Shown piece after piece: positions 9,862 through 23,700 of a stretch of 64,000 nt of DNA. The translations under genes and the position numbers were made by a program. A model generated the notes under the pieces. That model was not told the origin of the DNA. It did no database searches and saw only the letters and a program-made list of their open reading frames with translations. The DNA comes from Atrichornis clamosus. Lineage: Eukaryota; Chordata; Aves; Passeriformes; Menuridae. The stretch lies in contig WBMZ01004632.1 of NCBI GenBank assembly GCA_013400975.1, positions 27,576 through 91,575 of the forward strand. The letters are read 5' to 3'. Positions within the stretch are counted from its first letter, which is position 1. Each line of letters opens with the position of its first letter.

Positions 9862-12800
9862 CTCTGCAGGCTCCTAAAGTCGTGAGTGATAAATAGAAAG
9901 ACTGAACGTTTTGTCACTCCCCCTCCAAGTGTTTCAAAGGAATATAGAGTCTTTGCCCTGTGCACTTTTAAATTTAAAGGCTGCCACTGTCCGCCAACGG
10001 GGAAAGTTATGGAGGAGAAAATGGCTGATCGGCTTCAAATCCCCTTTGAAAACACTTCACTGCTGCTTAGTGTCTTCTATCACCAACCCACAGCAGAGCA
10101 CAGACCTGGCAATTAATCCTGTGCAGGGCTTTAGTCACACAAACCTGCTTAATCACAGCCTGCGCGCAGCAGTAATTTATGCCACGAGGTGAGGCAGAAA
10201 TCACAGCCTGCCCGTATCTTTCTTCTCTGCTTTGCTCTTCCTCCCATCACTGAAAGTGTGCTTTTCATGGTGCTTTCAACCATGGTAATTGGAAAGGAAG
10301 GGTTATGCTGATAACAAAGGGCCTGGGAGTGTAAATTCCTGATACCTTGGTGGGATGCACCCAGCTGGGTGAGCTTGTCCTGGTTCCACCAGGCTGTGTC
10401 GCTGCCCTCTTCCCCTTTGGGTGAGGCACTGACAACACACACACAGGGTGAATTAATCCCTCTGCAAAAGTGGGGGAAAGACTTCCTAACATGCCTTGAG
10501 ACATTTGGCTGCAGTCTCATGTAAACATTGCAGGCTGCAATTATGATATTCCCACGTTAAGATCGGGCGTTCCATGCTCAAAAAAAGTGCTTTGCGTCGC
10601 ACAGCACAGTTGTGTAGTGGCAGCACTGCAGCTGAGGAGAATCTTTAAAAGCTAAACATTAATAAACTCCTTTAAACTGGGGTGTCTCTCTAGGCTCTAA
10701 AAGCAACCTTTTAGTTTGACTTCATTGGATTTGAGCAATAGCAGCGCTAACCTTCGGAAGGCCCCTGAAGGGATGTCTTTGGCAGTAAGGCTTTGCAGCA
10801 TGTGAGGACTGATATGGATGCTGGGCCTCTTGCACCACACAAGTTTTCACACAGGGACTCATATTCTTAGAAAGGCATCTAAAATAGGAAAATGCTTTGG
10901 CAAAGTGTTTGTTTTACTGGATTATTGCAGCTATTTTCAGACCACGCAAACCCCAGGGAGTGAACTGGAGACTGACGAGGCAGCTTACAGGGGATATAGT
11001 GCTCAGAGAATGGGGAAGGAAATCAGACTCTGGGCCTCATTTACAATGAAAATGAAGCAAATGGCTGATGTCAAAACCATTAACATAAAAATGATGCAGA
11101 CATTTCAAGGGAATAAGAGCCATGGACTCTCCAAGGAGACCATGGTATTCAGCAACATTTTAGTTTTAAAATCCATGCTGAGACTGTGTAACAAGAATAT
11201 TCAGCTGCTGAGTAGCTGCTTCATTAAACTTAAAAAGCCTAAGAAGTATCATGCTTACAGACCACGTTACAGAATTTTATATTTCTTTTCTGATTGCTTC
11301 ACTGACCTCATTAAGTACAACAGTGGGTTTATCATTTCATGTAAAGTGGCCATCCCAGCCTTTACAAACACATCCATCAGTCAGCTGATGAGTTTGGAGC
11401 ATTTGCTGAAGCAACAGAAGATGCAACTAAATGCAAAGCTTTAAAACACATGGGAAATAATCTAGCTATATCCCAGCAACATTAATTGAAATTTCTGTGT
11501 ACTGTACTGCATTGATATCCCACTTTGGCAGAGCAGATAAGTGTAATCCCTTTCTTCTTCATCCTTTTTTAAAAAGAAAGTTGAAACTTACAAAATATTT
11601 TTCCAGTTTCAGAAGAACCTTTTTCACACAAAACCAGTGCATGAGCCTGAAAAGTAATACAATTATAGAATTAAATAATATGGGCCTTAATACTGAACTC
11701 CATGGTAAATAATGAAGATTAGTTGTCCTGAGAAGCACAGAGATCCTAAGAAAATCTGAAGTATCAAAGTTGACATTAAGGAATTGTAAATCTTAACAGC
11801 CACAAAACTCCAAAGTCAGTATTTACCCATTGTATGTATTATGTTCTGTCAAAAAGTTTTTCACCTGAAACAGGTGCAAATCTGTCAGAAAAGCCTCAAT
11901 AGAAGAGAGAATAAAAAACAAAAGCATGAAGATGTGTTTAGATAGTATTTATGAAGACATGCAATATTCAACTGGGGAGGACAGAATAGCAATATTTATT
12001 TCAGACACAGGAAAATTCTGAGAAAAGTCGCTGAATTTGGCATGATGAACGTGTGTTTGGAGAAATCTAGTATTCAGCTTTTTTTTTTTCTGTGTTGTTA
12101 CTACTCCTAGTTTTTTGTTCATGTATATTTTTATATATGTATGGGTTTATGGGTATCAGAGTAAAAGTAAAGGTATGCAGGTATTTTCTTTATACCATAA
12201 GTGTGGAAAAAATGACAAATCAACCAAAAAAACCCAAACAAATTATCTGAGGACACATTGGACCTATGTAGAAGATTCAAGGGCAAAAAACATCCTTTGC
12301 CCCACAATAATTTATAGGATGCTATGCTAGAAAGTGTCAGGGATAACTCACACTCTACCTTTTCTCTCTTGATCTGCTGGCTGCTGCCTCCAGTGTTAAA
12401 ATGTAAGTCAATATCTGATTTTCTTGCCTCTCTCTGCCCTCTGCCCCCTGCTTAGTTTTTTAAATCTTTCCAAAGCCCAGTCTGCTTTCTTGGACTTCAG
12501 TGGTTATTAAGAGGTATCTGGAAGTGTGTTTCACCTTGGCATGATATGAACGAAATCAGGTATTTTAGAAAAGTGGCTTAGCCCCACAAACAAATGTCAT
12601 CAAACACTTGCAATCTTTGTTTCAGAAACAAGCTGCTTCTGGGCTTGTTCAGTTGCTGATTATTGCTAACAATATGTCCCCACTGAGCTCAACAAACATT
12701 CCTTTATATGCTGCAAGGTATTTATACCATATCTTCTTTCTTCTGCTTATATTCCTATTTAAGAGATTTATAACTTCTGTATCAAAAAAACCCACAAGGC

Positions 12801-13394
12801 TCAACAAATGCCAGTGAGCAAGGCACTGCAACTCCTATCAAACTGCACTCCAATGGGACGTTACAAACCAGCATTACTGCTCTGAAATGGAATTTAAAGA
12901 AGAAGCCATCTGCACAACGGGAGTACCACTGGAGTCCTTGTTGCACTCTTTCCAACTGTGCGTGAATTGACTTAATTTCTTAGACCCATAAAGCATAATC
13001 AGGGTGATGAGTTAAACCATCACAGCAAACTGTCAAAGCAGTCGTGCTTTTCTGCTGAAGGTGTGAGGGCCTGAGGTTTGCACGGGACAAAATGGTCTTA
13101 CACTTCAAGCAGGGGGTTGCAAATGTTGAACAAACAGTCATGCAGAGGTCATGCGTGAATTGCTCCCTTTTCCTCTTTTTCAGCATCTCTGCTAAGAATG
13201 GCACCTATTTCATCTCTCATTCGTGGTTTCCAACTTGGAAACCCATTCACCTTTCCATGTTTCCATGAGTCACCCTATCAGTCTCAAGAAATGCAACACT
13301 AGCTTGCATCAATCAGCTTCAAGACTTTAAAATAAGCATGAAAAACCACTACCCTCTCATCTGGAGATATTTTTCCCAAGAAATACTGCATTAT

Positions 13395-13612
13395 TAAAAA
13401 AGACAGCCAAAATAATAATAATAATAACAATGACAATACCAACAACAATAATAATAATCATTAAAAAAATAAAAGAAACCCAACAACAAACCAAGCAAAA
13501 ATGTTAAAAAAGTCACACCAACAAAAAACCCCCAAATACACACACCATAAAAACCAACAAAAAAAACCCACAAACAAACAAACAAATAAAGCCACACACA
13601 CAAAAAAATCCC
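13395..13612 (+). repeat. A-rich low-complexity block (AAT/AAC-type)
   Basis: About 215 bases dominated by A with (AAT)n, (AAC)n and (CAAA)n-like runs and almost no G on the plus strand. The complementary strand is T-rich. There is no coding similarity; it looks like a decayed A-tail or microsatellite cluster. Confidence 0.85.
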
Positions 13613-16600
13613 ACCAGCTTTCAGAAGCTTTCAGAGATGGAATTTTGTTTCCTGTTTATATACTTGCATATACTTTTGCACAATTTACTCCAGAATTTTG
13701 GACCCCGGTGACTTGTGGACAGTTTTCTCTTCAGACAGGTCATCAGATTTGGAGCACAGACAGAATCCTGTATCTTATTGCAAACTGGAAGAATGATACA
13801 AATCACGGAGAAACTTCTCCCACCCTGATTTCTACTATCAGTCCTAGGTAGTGACTCAGAATGCCAATTGTTACATCTTAAGTAATACACAAATTAATGT
13901 TTTGAAAAGCTGTCTGCAATGTAGTTTTCAGAGGCTGTGTGAAAAAGGTGTTCTTCACTGGCTCAAGAGTACAAGACCCTGCATTTCCTTTGTTTCCTGA
14001 AATGGAGAGCAGGAATTCACCTTTCCATCACTGAGGTTTAGGCAATAATTCTATGCCACCCTGCCTCTTAAGAAAGTCATATTCTATTGGTTTCCCAGTA
14101 CAGAGCCTGTCCATCTTCCAAGTACCCTGACTTTGCGTGATCCTTATAAACTACTGTGCACAAAAGACCTATGGTTTAATTAAACTACTATAATGGGTTT
14201 AATTACAGCAGGACAGAAGTCAGAAATGGTTGAAAAAAATCTCTCTAAATATTCAGGCAGATAAGCTGTGACTAAGCCCCATCCCACTGCAGCTACTTTA
14301 AGATGCTCCAGAGACCAAAACAGTCACTGCAGACTGGATGGCTTGCTGTGTGATCTCTATTTCCCCTTCCCACTGAAAAAGGCAGAAGAAGAACCAAAAT
14401 TCTCAACTCCAGAGTACTGTGAAACTTCCTAGCTTTTTACCTTCTAAGTAATGATGCAGGGTACTGTGAAGGCAGGATGGACAGAACCTTTCTAAAAAAG
14501 TAGGAACCCCTGGGGCACCTGAAAATCCTATTTTAGTAGACAAACATGGAGCTTTCTGTACATAATTTCTCAGACTCTCACACACGTGGCTTAGCACAAG
14601 GAGGTATTTCAGGTGCTGCCTAACCTGTTCAATGTGGAGGTGTAAAGCCATCGGTGAGAGAGGCAGCTCCAGGACTCAGCAGTTCTGGGACACAATGACA
14701 GGAGAAGGAGGCTGGAGAAAATTTTTGTTGAGGATCCACTGAGCGTGGTCAACAGCACTCAGTCTGCAGCAATTTCGCCACCACCACCAGAACCACCCAA
14801 GGAGCTGCGAGAGACCACTGAATGGTGCAAGAGGAAGATGTGGCAATTGTCCACCAGTTGAGGAGGACAGATTTCACATTAAAACATTTCAACATACAGA
14901 AGGTAGCACAACACCAAACCCCGCTGATATTAGGCAATTTCACTCTGTTTCAGGCCACATTTTACTAATTTTTTGTGCTGTAAATATGCCGTGCTGCAAA
15001 CATTTTCTGTTCATCTGGCCTGACTGCAGAGAGCTCCAGGGCCTTTTAAAAGCTACCACGGAGTAGGCTGCATGTTGAGTGCAATTTTATAAACAAGGGC
15101 ATCAAAGAACTGAGTGCTTGTCTGAGGCAGTAGCACAAAGCAGTCCAGCAAAAATAGTCCTTAAGAGTCTGCCCATGCATTTAAAACTTCACTGGTCACC
15201 CATAAATCATTGGGTTTTTGTTATGTACTGAACCTTGAACCACTTTCCATGGCAGCAGCAGATTACCTTTTTGGCACTGTGGACTTTAACAAATTGCTGT
15301 ATATGCCCGCACAGCCACTAACTTAGGTCATTTACTTAGATTTTTATTCTTTTGTTGGTTGCTGAAATGAAACATGCCACATGACAATAAATACAATAAG
15401 TACTTGTGGTGGTGGCATTTGAGGTGGCATTAATAAGAAAAAACCCAAAAGATACAAATCCAGTTTACAACTGATCTGGAAATAATTTTTTATTTTTTGA
15501 AGTATAAGGAAATATGTATATTTTCTTTTCATGTATTAGTTTTTTCTAGCAGAACTGCCTTTCCTCACGGGAATTGGAATCTGGGTGACAATACTCATCC
15601 TGAATCCCTGCAAATAGAGGAAGGTGCCCACCCTAACAAGTTCCTAAATTCCATTTTTTTCATTGTCATATCCACTTCAGACCCCTGCTCCCTTACTTCC
15701 CCCCTCCTGTCCACAAACTTACTGCTTATTCTGGCCTCATTTAATGACCAATTTTGGAGGATGGTCAGACAAATCTTCCCCAGGCAGCTCCCTTCCCCTC
15801 TGCCAGCCTGGCAGTGGCTGGAGTCCTGGAGAGTTGGGCTGACCCTGCAGCAACCCTCCACAAGGACACGAGTTACCCTGCCAGCAGAAACCCAAAGCTG
15901 CCTCCACTGAAAGACCAAGTCTAAGGCTGTAAAATGATGATTATTGCCATAATCATGCTGTGCTGGGATGCTGCATTCCTTCATTTTTTTGAGGAGTGGG
16001 TTTGAGCTGGGAAGTCTGGGAGGTCTGAGCCAGAATGAATTTGAAGGGTGACTTCCCCCAGGGAGTGTGGGGTGGGCATTGCCCTGAATCACTGCTTCCT
16101 AGTATTTTATTTATCTCTTGTCTTATCCCATGACAAGATTTAAACCACAGCTGTTTTCACACTGAAGCACTAAAATGCAATTAAAGTATTAGTATCTACT
16201 TACATGCTCCAATCTTACAAATTCAGAGGCCTGGAAGCTTGGGGTTTGTTTGTTTATTTGGGGTTTTGTTGCACTAGAAAGTTCTAGATTCTCTTTCATC
16301 TTCTAAATTAGGTCACTTTATACAGATGAGACAAGCACTTCTTGGCCTAAAACCTGTAAGATGAGAATTTAATTTGTTCTCAACAAGTGCTAAAGGACAA
16401 GGAACCCCATGTCAGTCCCTCAAAGCCAGGACTCATCTCCAAAAAACACCAAGGATTTTGTTCTGAAGAGCAACAGTATATTTTTGCACAATGTGCATTA
16501 CTGACAAGGTACTTCCTTCAGCATGGGAACTGTAAAACTTTCGGAAGTCCCATTCTCTGCAAGTACCCAGGATTTCATCAGAAAACCTGACTCTTGCAAT

Positions 16601-19600
16601 TTCCAACAGCAGCAGTTTTAACCACATCAGTCAGTGCCTGTGGACTCTGACTTCTGCCCCATTAAGGTGCTTTGTTCCTGGTGCTTGTTTTGTCAGAAAA
16701 AGCATAATCCAAGAGTTCAGGATGCTCGTTCCACACAGCAGCCTCTGGGAGTCACAGTACATCTGCACAATTTTGGGACAGCAAAATGCTCCAAAGAAAT
16801 GGAACAGAAATTACACCTACTGCACCTTGATGTTGTATAGCCAACTGGTTCTTTTCCAGCAGATGGTGAGAATTGAGACAGTGTGAGGACCAATGTTTCT
16901 GTCAAATACAAAGTCTTAAAGTCTTTCTTAAACACAAGGTCTTCAGAGAACGAGTTAAATCAGACCTGATCCAAATGTGCTGCATTTGATGGAATGTTAC
17001 TGTTGACCTCCCCCACATTTATGTTGGACTCAGAGCTACTGTTCCACAGTTATAGAAGGAAACTCAGTGGAAAATACTCCAAGTCAAATATTTATGTATT
17101 CGTAAGGCCACGTTTTCTCCAGGAAACATTCAAAATCAGCTCTCCTTGTTTCCACTGCAGGGCTGAAAGGAGGGCTGCCAACATCACACAAATCATTGCC
17201 CTGCCCCTTGTCACAAATCCCTGGCTCTGCTTCATTTTTTACTCACACAAGGAAACATCAGCTGAACTCAACTCTTTCTTCCTCACTGGGTGAGGCCAAG
17301 GTAAAAATTACTTATTTAAGTGTAAGTGGTGTAAACACTTATTGCCTGAGGCTTAACTTCATGCCTGGGGTTTAGTAAAGAATTCTCCTTCATGTGAATC
17401 TCATGTACACGAATTTGTTGACAAATGGGATCAGTTTTTAACCTGTTGCTTTACCTGGCTCACAGTGGCCAAGCCCACACAGATTTTGAGACTGTGACCA
17501 AGCCATGTGTCTGCACAACAGAGAGCACAGGGAGTGCTGGCTGGCAAGGGAGGCAAGAGTCTGAAAACTGCAGGGCAAAAAGAGCCAGAAAAAAGCAAAA
17601 TGTTTTCAGTTACTAATGGGAGAGACTTAGAGAAATGTGGCCATGGTATTTCTACAGACAAGCCTAAATGCTAATTCGTTGCTAAGTCAATTATTTGCCC
17701 ACTTTTAGGACATTTGATTCTTTCAGCTCCTACAGTCGATACTGCACACAAATATGATCCAATTACAATTATTACATTTATACTTCTCACGATGGAAGGA
17801 AAAACAGTTCAATGCATGAAAGTTAGAAAAGATACTAAACCCACTTTCAAATTAAAATAAGTAGAAAATTGAAAACATTTTTCTTTCTAATAGCTTTATA
17901 TTTTAATTCTAGAGTTTAGCAATATTGGCTACATCAGTCTTGCATTTGATAAAAACTTCATTAGAAGCTCAATGAACATAACTTGTCTTTAAGACTTCAG
18001 TTTTGAAACAAAGGTTATTACCATACCCTTGTAACTTGAAATCATTCAGATACCTTCATATTAATTTACTTTTTCATAAGTCTTCACCTGCATAAAAATT
18101 TAATATTAACATTTGCTTCCTGTGCAGAGGCCTTCCCTCCCTCCCACGTGATGCATCACGAATATCTCACCCTGGGGAGCCTTGCGGGAGTGCTCTCTGC
18201 CAGCTTCCTGCGTTACAGAAGGGTTGTCTGGTTCTCTGCACTGAAGCCTACGTGCACCAAGTACAACCAGAAGACCTCCCCTTCCCCAGAGACAGTGTTT
18301 GTCAGTTCCACAGCAAGACTGAAAACCCCAAGGGGTAGGTTCAGGTCTTCTAGTGTTTTATTCAGCAATGAATCTGCTGATGATAGGTTGCAAATACATT
18401 AAACTTAGCTTGTATGTGATGCTTTCCAAACCATGTCCCAAACTAACATATTTACATGTGAAATATGTGCTTTCACTTATGCTAAGACTGTGGGATCACC
18501 TCAGGTGTTTCTGAAGGTGCCATCTAACAAGCCACTTTCCTTCCCTAAAAAGAATTTGCTTTGCATTATTTTATCTCGTTGTGTTTCTGTTGGCAGTAGC
18601 TGCGTTTTTGGTGTTTAATGATAGAGAATTAGTCTTCCAAATATCTTGTTTGAAAAATAGGAAAACACTTTAAAAATCAAAACGCCTCAAAATGCAGGTC
18701 TATTCCTCTCCCTTTTCTCTTTTTACCCTTCAGAAGAAAAACAGCCAAAAAACTCTTACTGCATTTTCCTTCACATGGGAAGACAAATCCTTTTTGGTTT
18801 TGTATAATTCTATTTCTCTCAACAGGAGCAAAGTGTAGACTCCATGGGTTTCTATAATATTTACATAAAGATTTCCCTCTGAACTTGAGTTTTGGGGGGA
18901 AAACGTCTTTCATCAAACTCCAGGACTCGTCCTCTAATCCAGACGAGACAAACACATGGGAATATTGTGAGTTAATTAAAATCAGTGGTAATTCCCTACA
19001 CTAACTAGTTTTACATGGAGATGTGATGTGTTATGTAAAACTATATGCTACAGGGATTGAAGTTCCATTTCTTTTCCAGCAACAAGCACACCAAGAATGC
19101 TTTTAGTCATTGTCAAATGGAGTTGGCATTGGTCAAACAAATCAGATCTGACACGCAGACCTGGAAATGAAAAATAATTGCTGCAAAATAAAGCATATAA
19201 AATTCAATTTCTTTTCAGTAGTCTTCAAGCAAATTACTGAAATTCTGCACTAGTGAAACAAAACTATAAGACAGAACTAAATCAAAGTGGCACAGGTAAA
19301 GTCTGGCTGGACATTATTCTCCTTATCCAAATCCAAGAGAAATTTCAAGAAAAATAACAAGAGTTAGGAGTGAACTAGGTATTAGCCTTAGTACTATGAG
19401 AAATAAAGGCAGTGGAAGTTTGGAGTGGGTGCTGATCTCAGCTGGGATTTTACTCTCTCTGTTATTGTGACTTCTGCACTGAAATCAACCCTGACATGCA
19501 GATTTTCTTGCATACCCCAAGATGAGCTTGGCACAGGACTGTCAGAGCTTTGCAGTAGTCTAGTGACTGCTGCCTAATTTGTACCATCACTGTCAATTTC

Positions 19601-20306
19601 TTCAGGGGCCACATGTACAGCACAGCTTACCTGATTTATATCAGTATATAGCTCTCTCAACGGGTGAAATTGCTCAGTAGCCATTGTAGCCCTATTCTGG
19701 CCCCCTATCACTAAGATAACATTGATTGTGATCTTCATCTAGTACCTTCTACTGCTGCAGGAATTTTCAGTGTGCTCTTAACTAGTCTAGAAAACTGCAT
19801 GCAGCTGTACCAGATCCCAGTTCCTTGAGCAAAATATGTTTGTTAAAGGCATTGCAGGCAATTCTAAAGAATAATATAAGAAATATGCAGTTGTCCATTA
19901 TAAATGGCCTTGAAACAACTCTTTCAGTGCCCCTTAGATCAAGCTTCATGCTCATACTTCACAGGGCTACCAGAGTTTACAATAATAAAATAATTTACTT
20001 ATGTTACTTTAGACAAAAGATTTTAAAAAATCAACACATACCCATATTCAATACACAGCAAATATTCAGTCACACAACCGAATAGGAATTGCCTTGAAGT
20101 TCATATATCACTTGAAAGGTAACTCTGCCCTTCTCAGAGATGAAACTTGTCTGTCAAGCCTAATATAAGGAGGGACAGAGAGTAGTATTAGAGAGAGGTG
20201 AGCCATTACCTTGTTGTCAACATGCTCAGGTTTGGAATTCATCCTGCGTGTCCGGATGCCCGTGCGTATGAATATGATGTTGGGAATTTGGCCAAGTTCC
20301 ATAAGA

Positions 20307-20712
20307 GTCATAGAACCATAAACTCACAGGATGGTTTGGGTAGGAAGGGATCTTAAAGGCTACCCAGTGCCACCCCCTGCCATGGGCAGGGACACCTTCC
20401 CCTATCCCCGGTGACTCCAAGCCCCGTCCAACCTGGCCTTGGGCACTTCCAGGGATGGGGCAGCCACAGCTTCTCTGGGAAACCTGTGCCAGGGCCTCCC
20501 CACCCTCACAGGGAAGGATTTCTTCCTAATATCTAATCTAGACCTGTTCTCTTTCAGTTTGCAGCCATCCCCCTTGTCCTGGCACTCCAGGCCCTTGTCT
20601 ATAGTCCCTCTCCATCTTTCTTGCAGTCTCCCTGTAGGCCACAATTAGGTCACCCTGAAACCTCCCCTTCTCCAGGCTGATACCTCAAACACCAGGGCCG
20701 AGTCCCAGTAAG
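20307..20712 (-). mobile_element. CR1 LINE 3' fragment, minus orientation
   Basis: The stretch starts with the reverse complement of the classic CR1 tail (TCATAGAACCATAAACTCACAGGATGG-like, shortened here). It continues through the familiar 'GGTTTGGGTAGGAAGGGATC', 'CCATGGGCAGGGACACC' and 'TTCTCCAGGCTGA' blocks, which mark avian CR1 elements. It is a 5'-truncated copy of about 400 bases, as is usual for CR1, with no intact reverse transcriptase. Several small indels indicate an old insertion. Confidence 0.88.
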
Positions 20713-23700
20713 TCTGAGCATGTAGTGATTGTGATATTCCTCCAGCCACAGTTTTAAAGCAGAATCTTATTACAGAGTCACTTATGTCTCATCTAAACGT
20801 TCGCACATATCTGTACCTCTTTGTATATCATAGGGCATCACTGATGAGACAAAAAGCATCCCGAAGCATGGAAATGCTAAAACTTGGCTGAGGAAGTTGG
20901 CTCTGTTGCAGAAGAATCTACATGAAGCGAATTGTTGCCACAGGGCAAAATAACTAAAGAGCTCCAAGTTTTACCTCAGGGGCTGAAAAATTCTGGGGTT
21001 TCTGGAGATGTTATGAACAGCTGGAAGTAAAAAGCAAGATAAAATTGTTATTTGCTTTCAGCAATGTCATTTGCCAGCCTACTGCACCCTCCAAAAAATT
21101 ATTCTTTCTTAGTAAATGAGCAATTAAAGAGTCTCCTCTGTACTCTCAAGCAGCACAAGGCTTGCCCTCCTGCCACTGCCTGCCAGTGAGGTTGGTAAAA
21201 AGGGACACCCTGATGGAAGTTTAGGATGCAGATTTTCCACAGACTCTAGATTAACTTCTGTCTTCCACAGTGCAGGGCTTTGTGGGCCTCTGTCCCCTCC
21301 ACTGCTCTAAACACCAGAGTTCAGTCAGCCAGCCCAACCTCACAGTATGAACTGTGAAAATTTCTGAATTTCTAGAATCTATTCTGTCACTGCCTTCTGT
21401 TTTGACACTTATGGTCCAGTGGCTGTAACAACAACTGGGGAGAGTTTAGTTAGGAACAACTACCAATGAAACCTAAAAATGGAAATACTAACAGTCCTAA
21501 ACAATAGCCCTAGCTATGTGCTCGAGCTCCATCTCTTAATCAAGAGCAATTTATAGCTACATAGCCCATGAAATGTAAAGTTTGAGGATCTGGCTCCAGA
21601 GGCATTCCACTATTTAACAGCATAAAATAGCACACCACATTTTCTACAAAGAGCACTTTCCTTGGTTCAGTTAATGCCCAGGCTTGAGCTTTAAAGCACA
21701 CTTTGTGATAATCCAGACCTGGTGAGCAGACAGACAGGATCAAATGACTAGTTCCCAATTCCACCTGCCTGTTTAGCACATGATGAGCACGGAACTCTGC
21801 TCTGTATGACAGAGAAAAGATGACACTTCTCATCCCTGGAGGCTTCCATGCAGAGATGTCTCAAATTCAGTAGTAAATTGAGTATACAGATGATTCTGCT
21901 GGTTCTGGCAACCAGAAGAAAAAGCAGAGAGACTATTTTTAGCATGGCACTTCATTATCAGTTTAATGGCATCCCAAGGTTTAGCAGCCTGTCAGGTCAG
22001 AAAGAAATTGCACCTTGTTAGAGAAAAGCACTGAAACAAATTTCCTCATTAAGTACCATGTCTCCTATCTTTTGCCTATTGCTAGAAAGATCATTTTTCA
22101 CCTTGTAAATTGGATAAGTAAGATTCAATCATTTTTTGTTTTATGTTAGGCTATCTCCATCACTTTTACCTCTCTTGCTGCTGACTAGTGCGATTTTAAG
22201 TGGTTGTTTCTGGGTCTTCAATAAAAAAGTATGAAAATACTTCCATAAGTGTTTTATAATAACACTGATACTGAAGTTGAAAAACTGATCACATTATGTA
22301 AGCACACCTTAACACACTAGTGAATCTTAGTGAATTTTTGTAATATTGTTTTGAGACTGCTGCATTGCCAGAGGTTAATTACATTTCCCATGCCATCTGG
22401 GCATTGTTCTCAGCTAGTCATACTTGTCCTTAAATTTGTTCAATTTTCCATCAAATGAATCCCCAGTGTTTCTGTAGGAAGCTTACATCCTCCAAAAACT
22501 CTCCTTCCTTTCTAACTCCTACTTTATCTCTCACCACAGCTGTGGAAGCAGAATGAATTCCTGATACCCCATCATTCTATAAAATATATCCTAATGCTCC
22601 TGACATATTTGTCTATTTAATATCCTCCAGACACACAATGTATTTTCGACCCTAATGAAGAACACGGGGTCAAAAAGTGACAAAAATTAGTTTAAAGTAA
22701 GCCAAAGTCTTGTTCAAACCCCTCCTCAGAGCAGCTAATCTCTGAAGCAGAACAGTCCCACCCCTACAATAATTAAACCATATATTTGCATCTAATGCTT
22801 GTGAGATCTGTCCTTTCTGACAGTATCTGTTTCAAGCACATTACATTCCTGGCTGCTGATACAGGCAGTGGATGAATTAATTGTGGGTAGGAATTTGTGA
22901 CCAAGTGTTCCCAGAAACTCGGACTATCTGTCTCATTGCATAGAGCCATCAGCTCACAACTGCCAAGCAGAACTGAAACAAGCAAAAGACAGGAAATTCA
23001 CTGTCTCAGCCCCAAAATACTGAACAACCTTGGCCCTGGCCAGAGCTCATTTGTGTTTTGTTAAAAGCAAAACAACAGGAAGCTAATGATCAACAAAGGC
23101 AACAAATTGCAACAGGGCCAGCAGGGGAACAGGTGAGGGAGTCCAGGGGTAGCAGATTTCACCTGGTTTTTGGGGGGTTTTTGTGTGTGCAAATGGAAAG
23201 TGGCAACATTGTCATTTGAGTCTTCAGGCAGGAATACAAACCCTACTTGCATGTACTCCTGAACATGTTGTGCTCCTAAGTGTGAACAAGCAAATGGTGA
23301 AGGCCTGGCAGCCACAGTGAGCTGGGAGGAACGTGCCCTTTAAAAAAGTCATATACAAAATGTGTCAAAACTTGAGCCATAGTTGCTCTCAATTTTCATT
23401 ATTCCACTTTGATTTAGTTAATAGAAGCTTTTAAATCAAGCGCTGTCTGGAGTCTGTAAAATGAGTAAGAAAATGAACAAGTGGGTGAGAGCATGAGAGC
23501 CAGAAACCACGAGCTACATGTGCATATATAAAACATTTCAAAGAAGTGAGAGAGTTGCTTCTAATGTCTAAACCTTAATGGCAGCAGAGCCCGATTACAG
23601 CAGTAATGCCCAGTGAAGTACTTCCAGTTGTTCTTCTCCACTGCACTTTTTTCAGCTTATATAAACCCCTGGCTGTTCATACCGGCAGCACCTGAATAAC

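Larger units (their letters stand above)
9644..20306 (-). other. MARCHF3: Presumed MARCHF3 first intron, 3' part
   Basis: No second gene was recognised here. A pyrimidine tract followed by CTCTGCAG on the plus strand (9845-9869) resembles an acceptor but has no linked exon. The longest open frame is 208 codons with an ATG start (10818-11444, plus). It has no recognised family and AT-biased composition, and is treated as chance. An A-rich low-complexity block lies at 13395-13612. The rest is AT-rich, apparently unique DNA. Confidence 0.65.

Noticed and set aside
9845..9900. Possible plus-strand exon after the T-run and CTCTGCAGG
   Set aside because: Resembles an acceptor but the following frame has no supported exon and the strand is opposite to MARCHF3; the T-run is better read as a homopolymer repeat.
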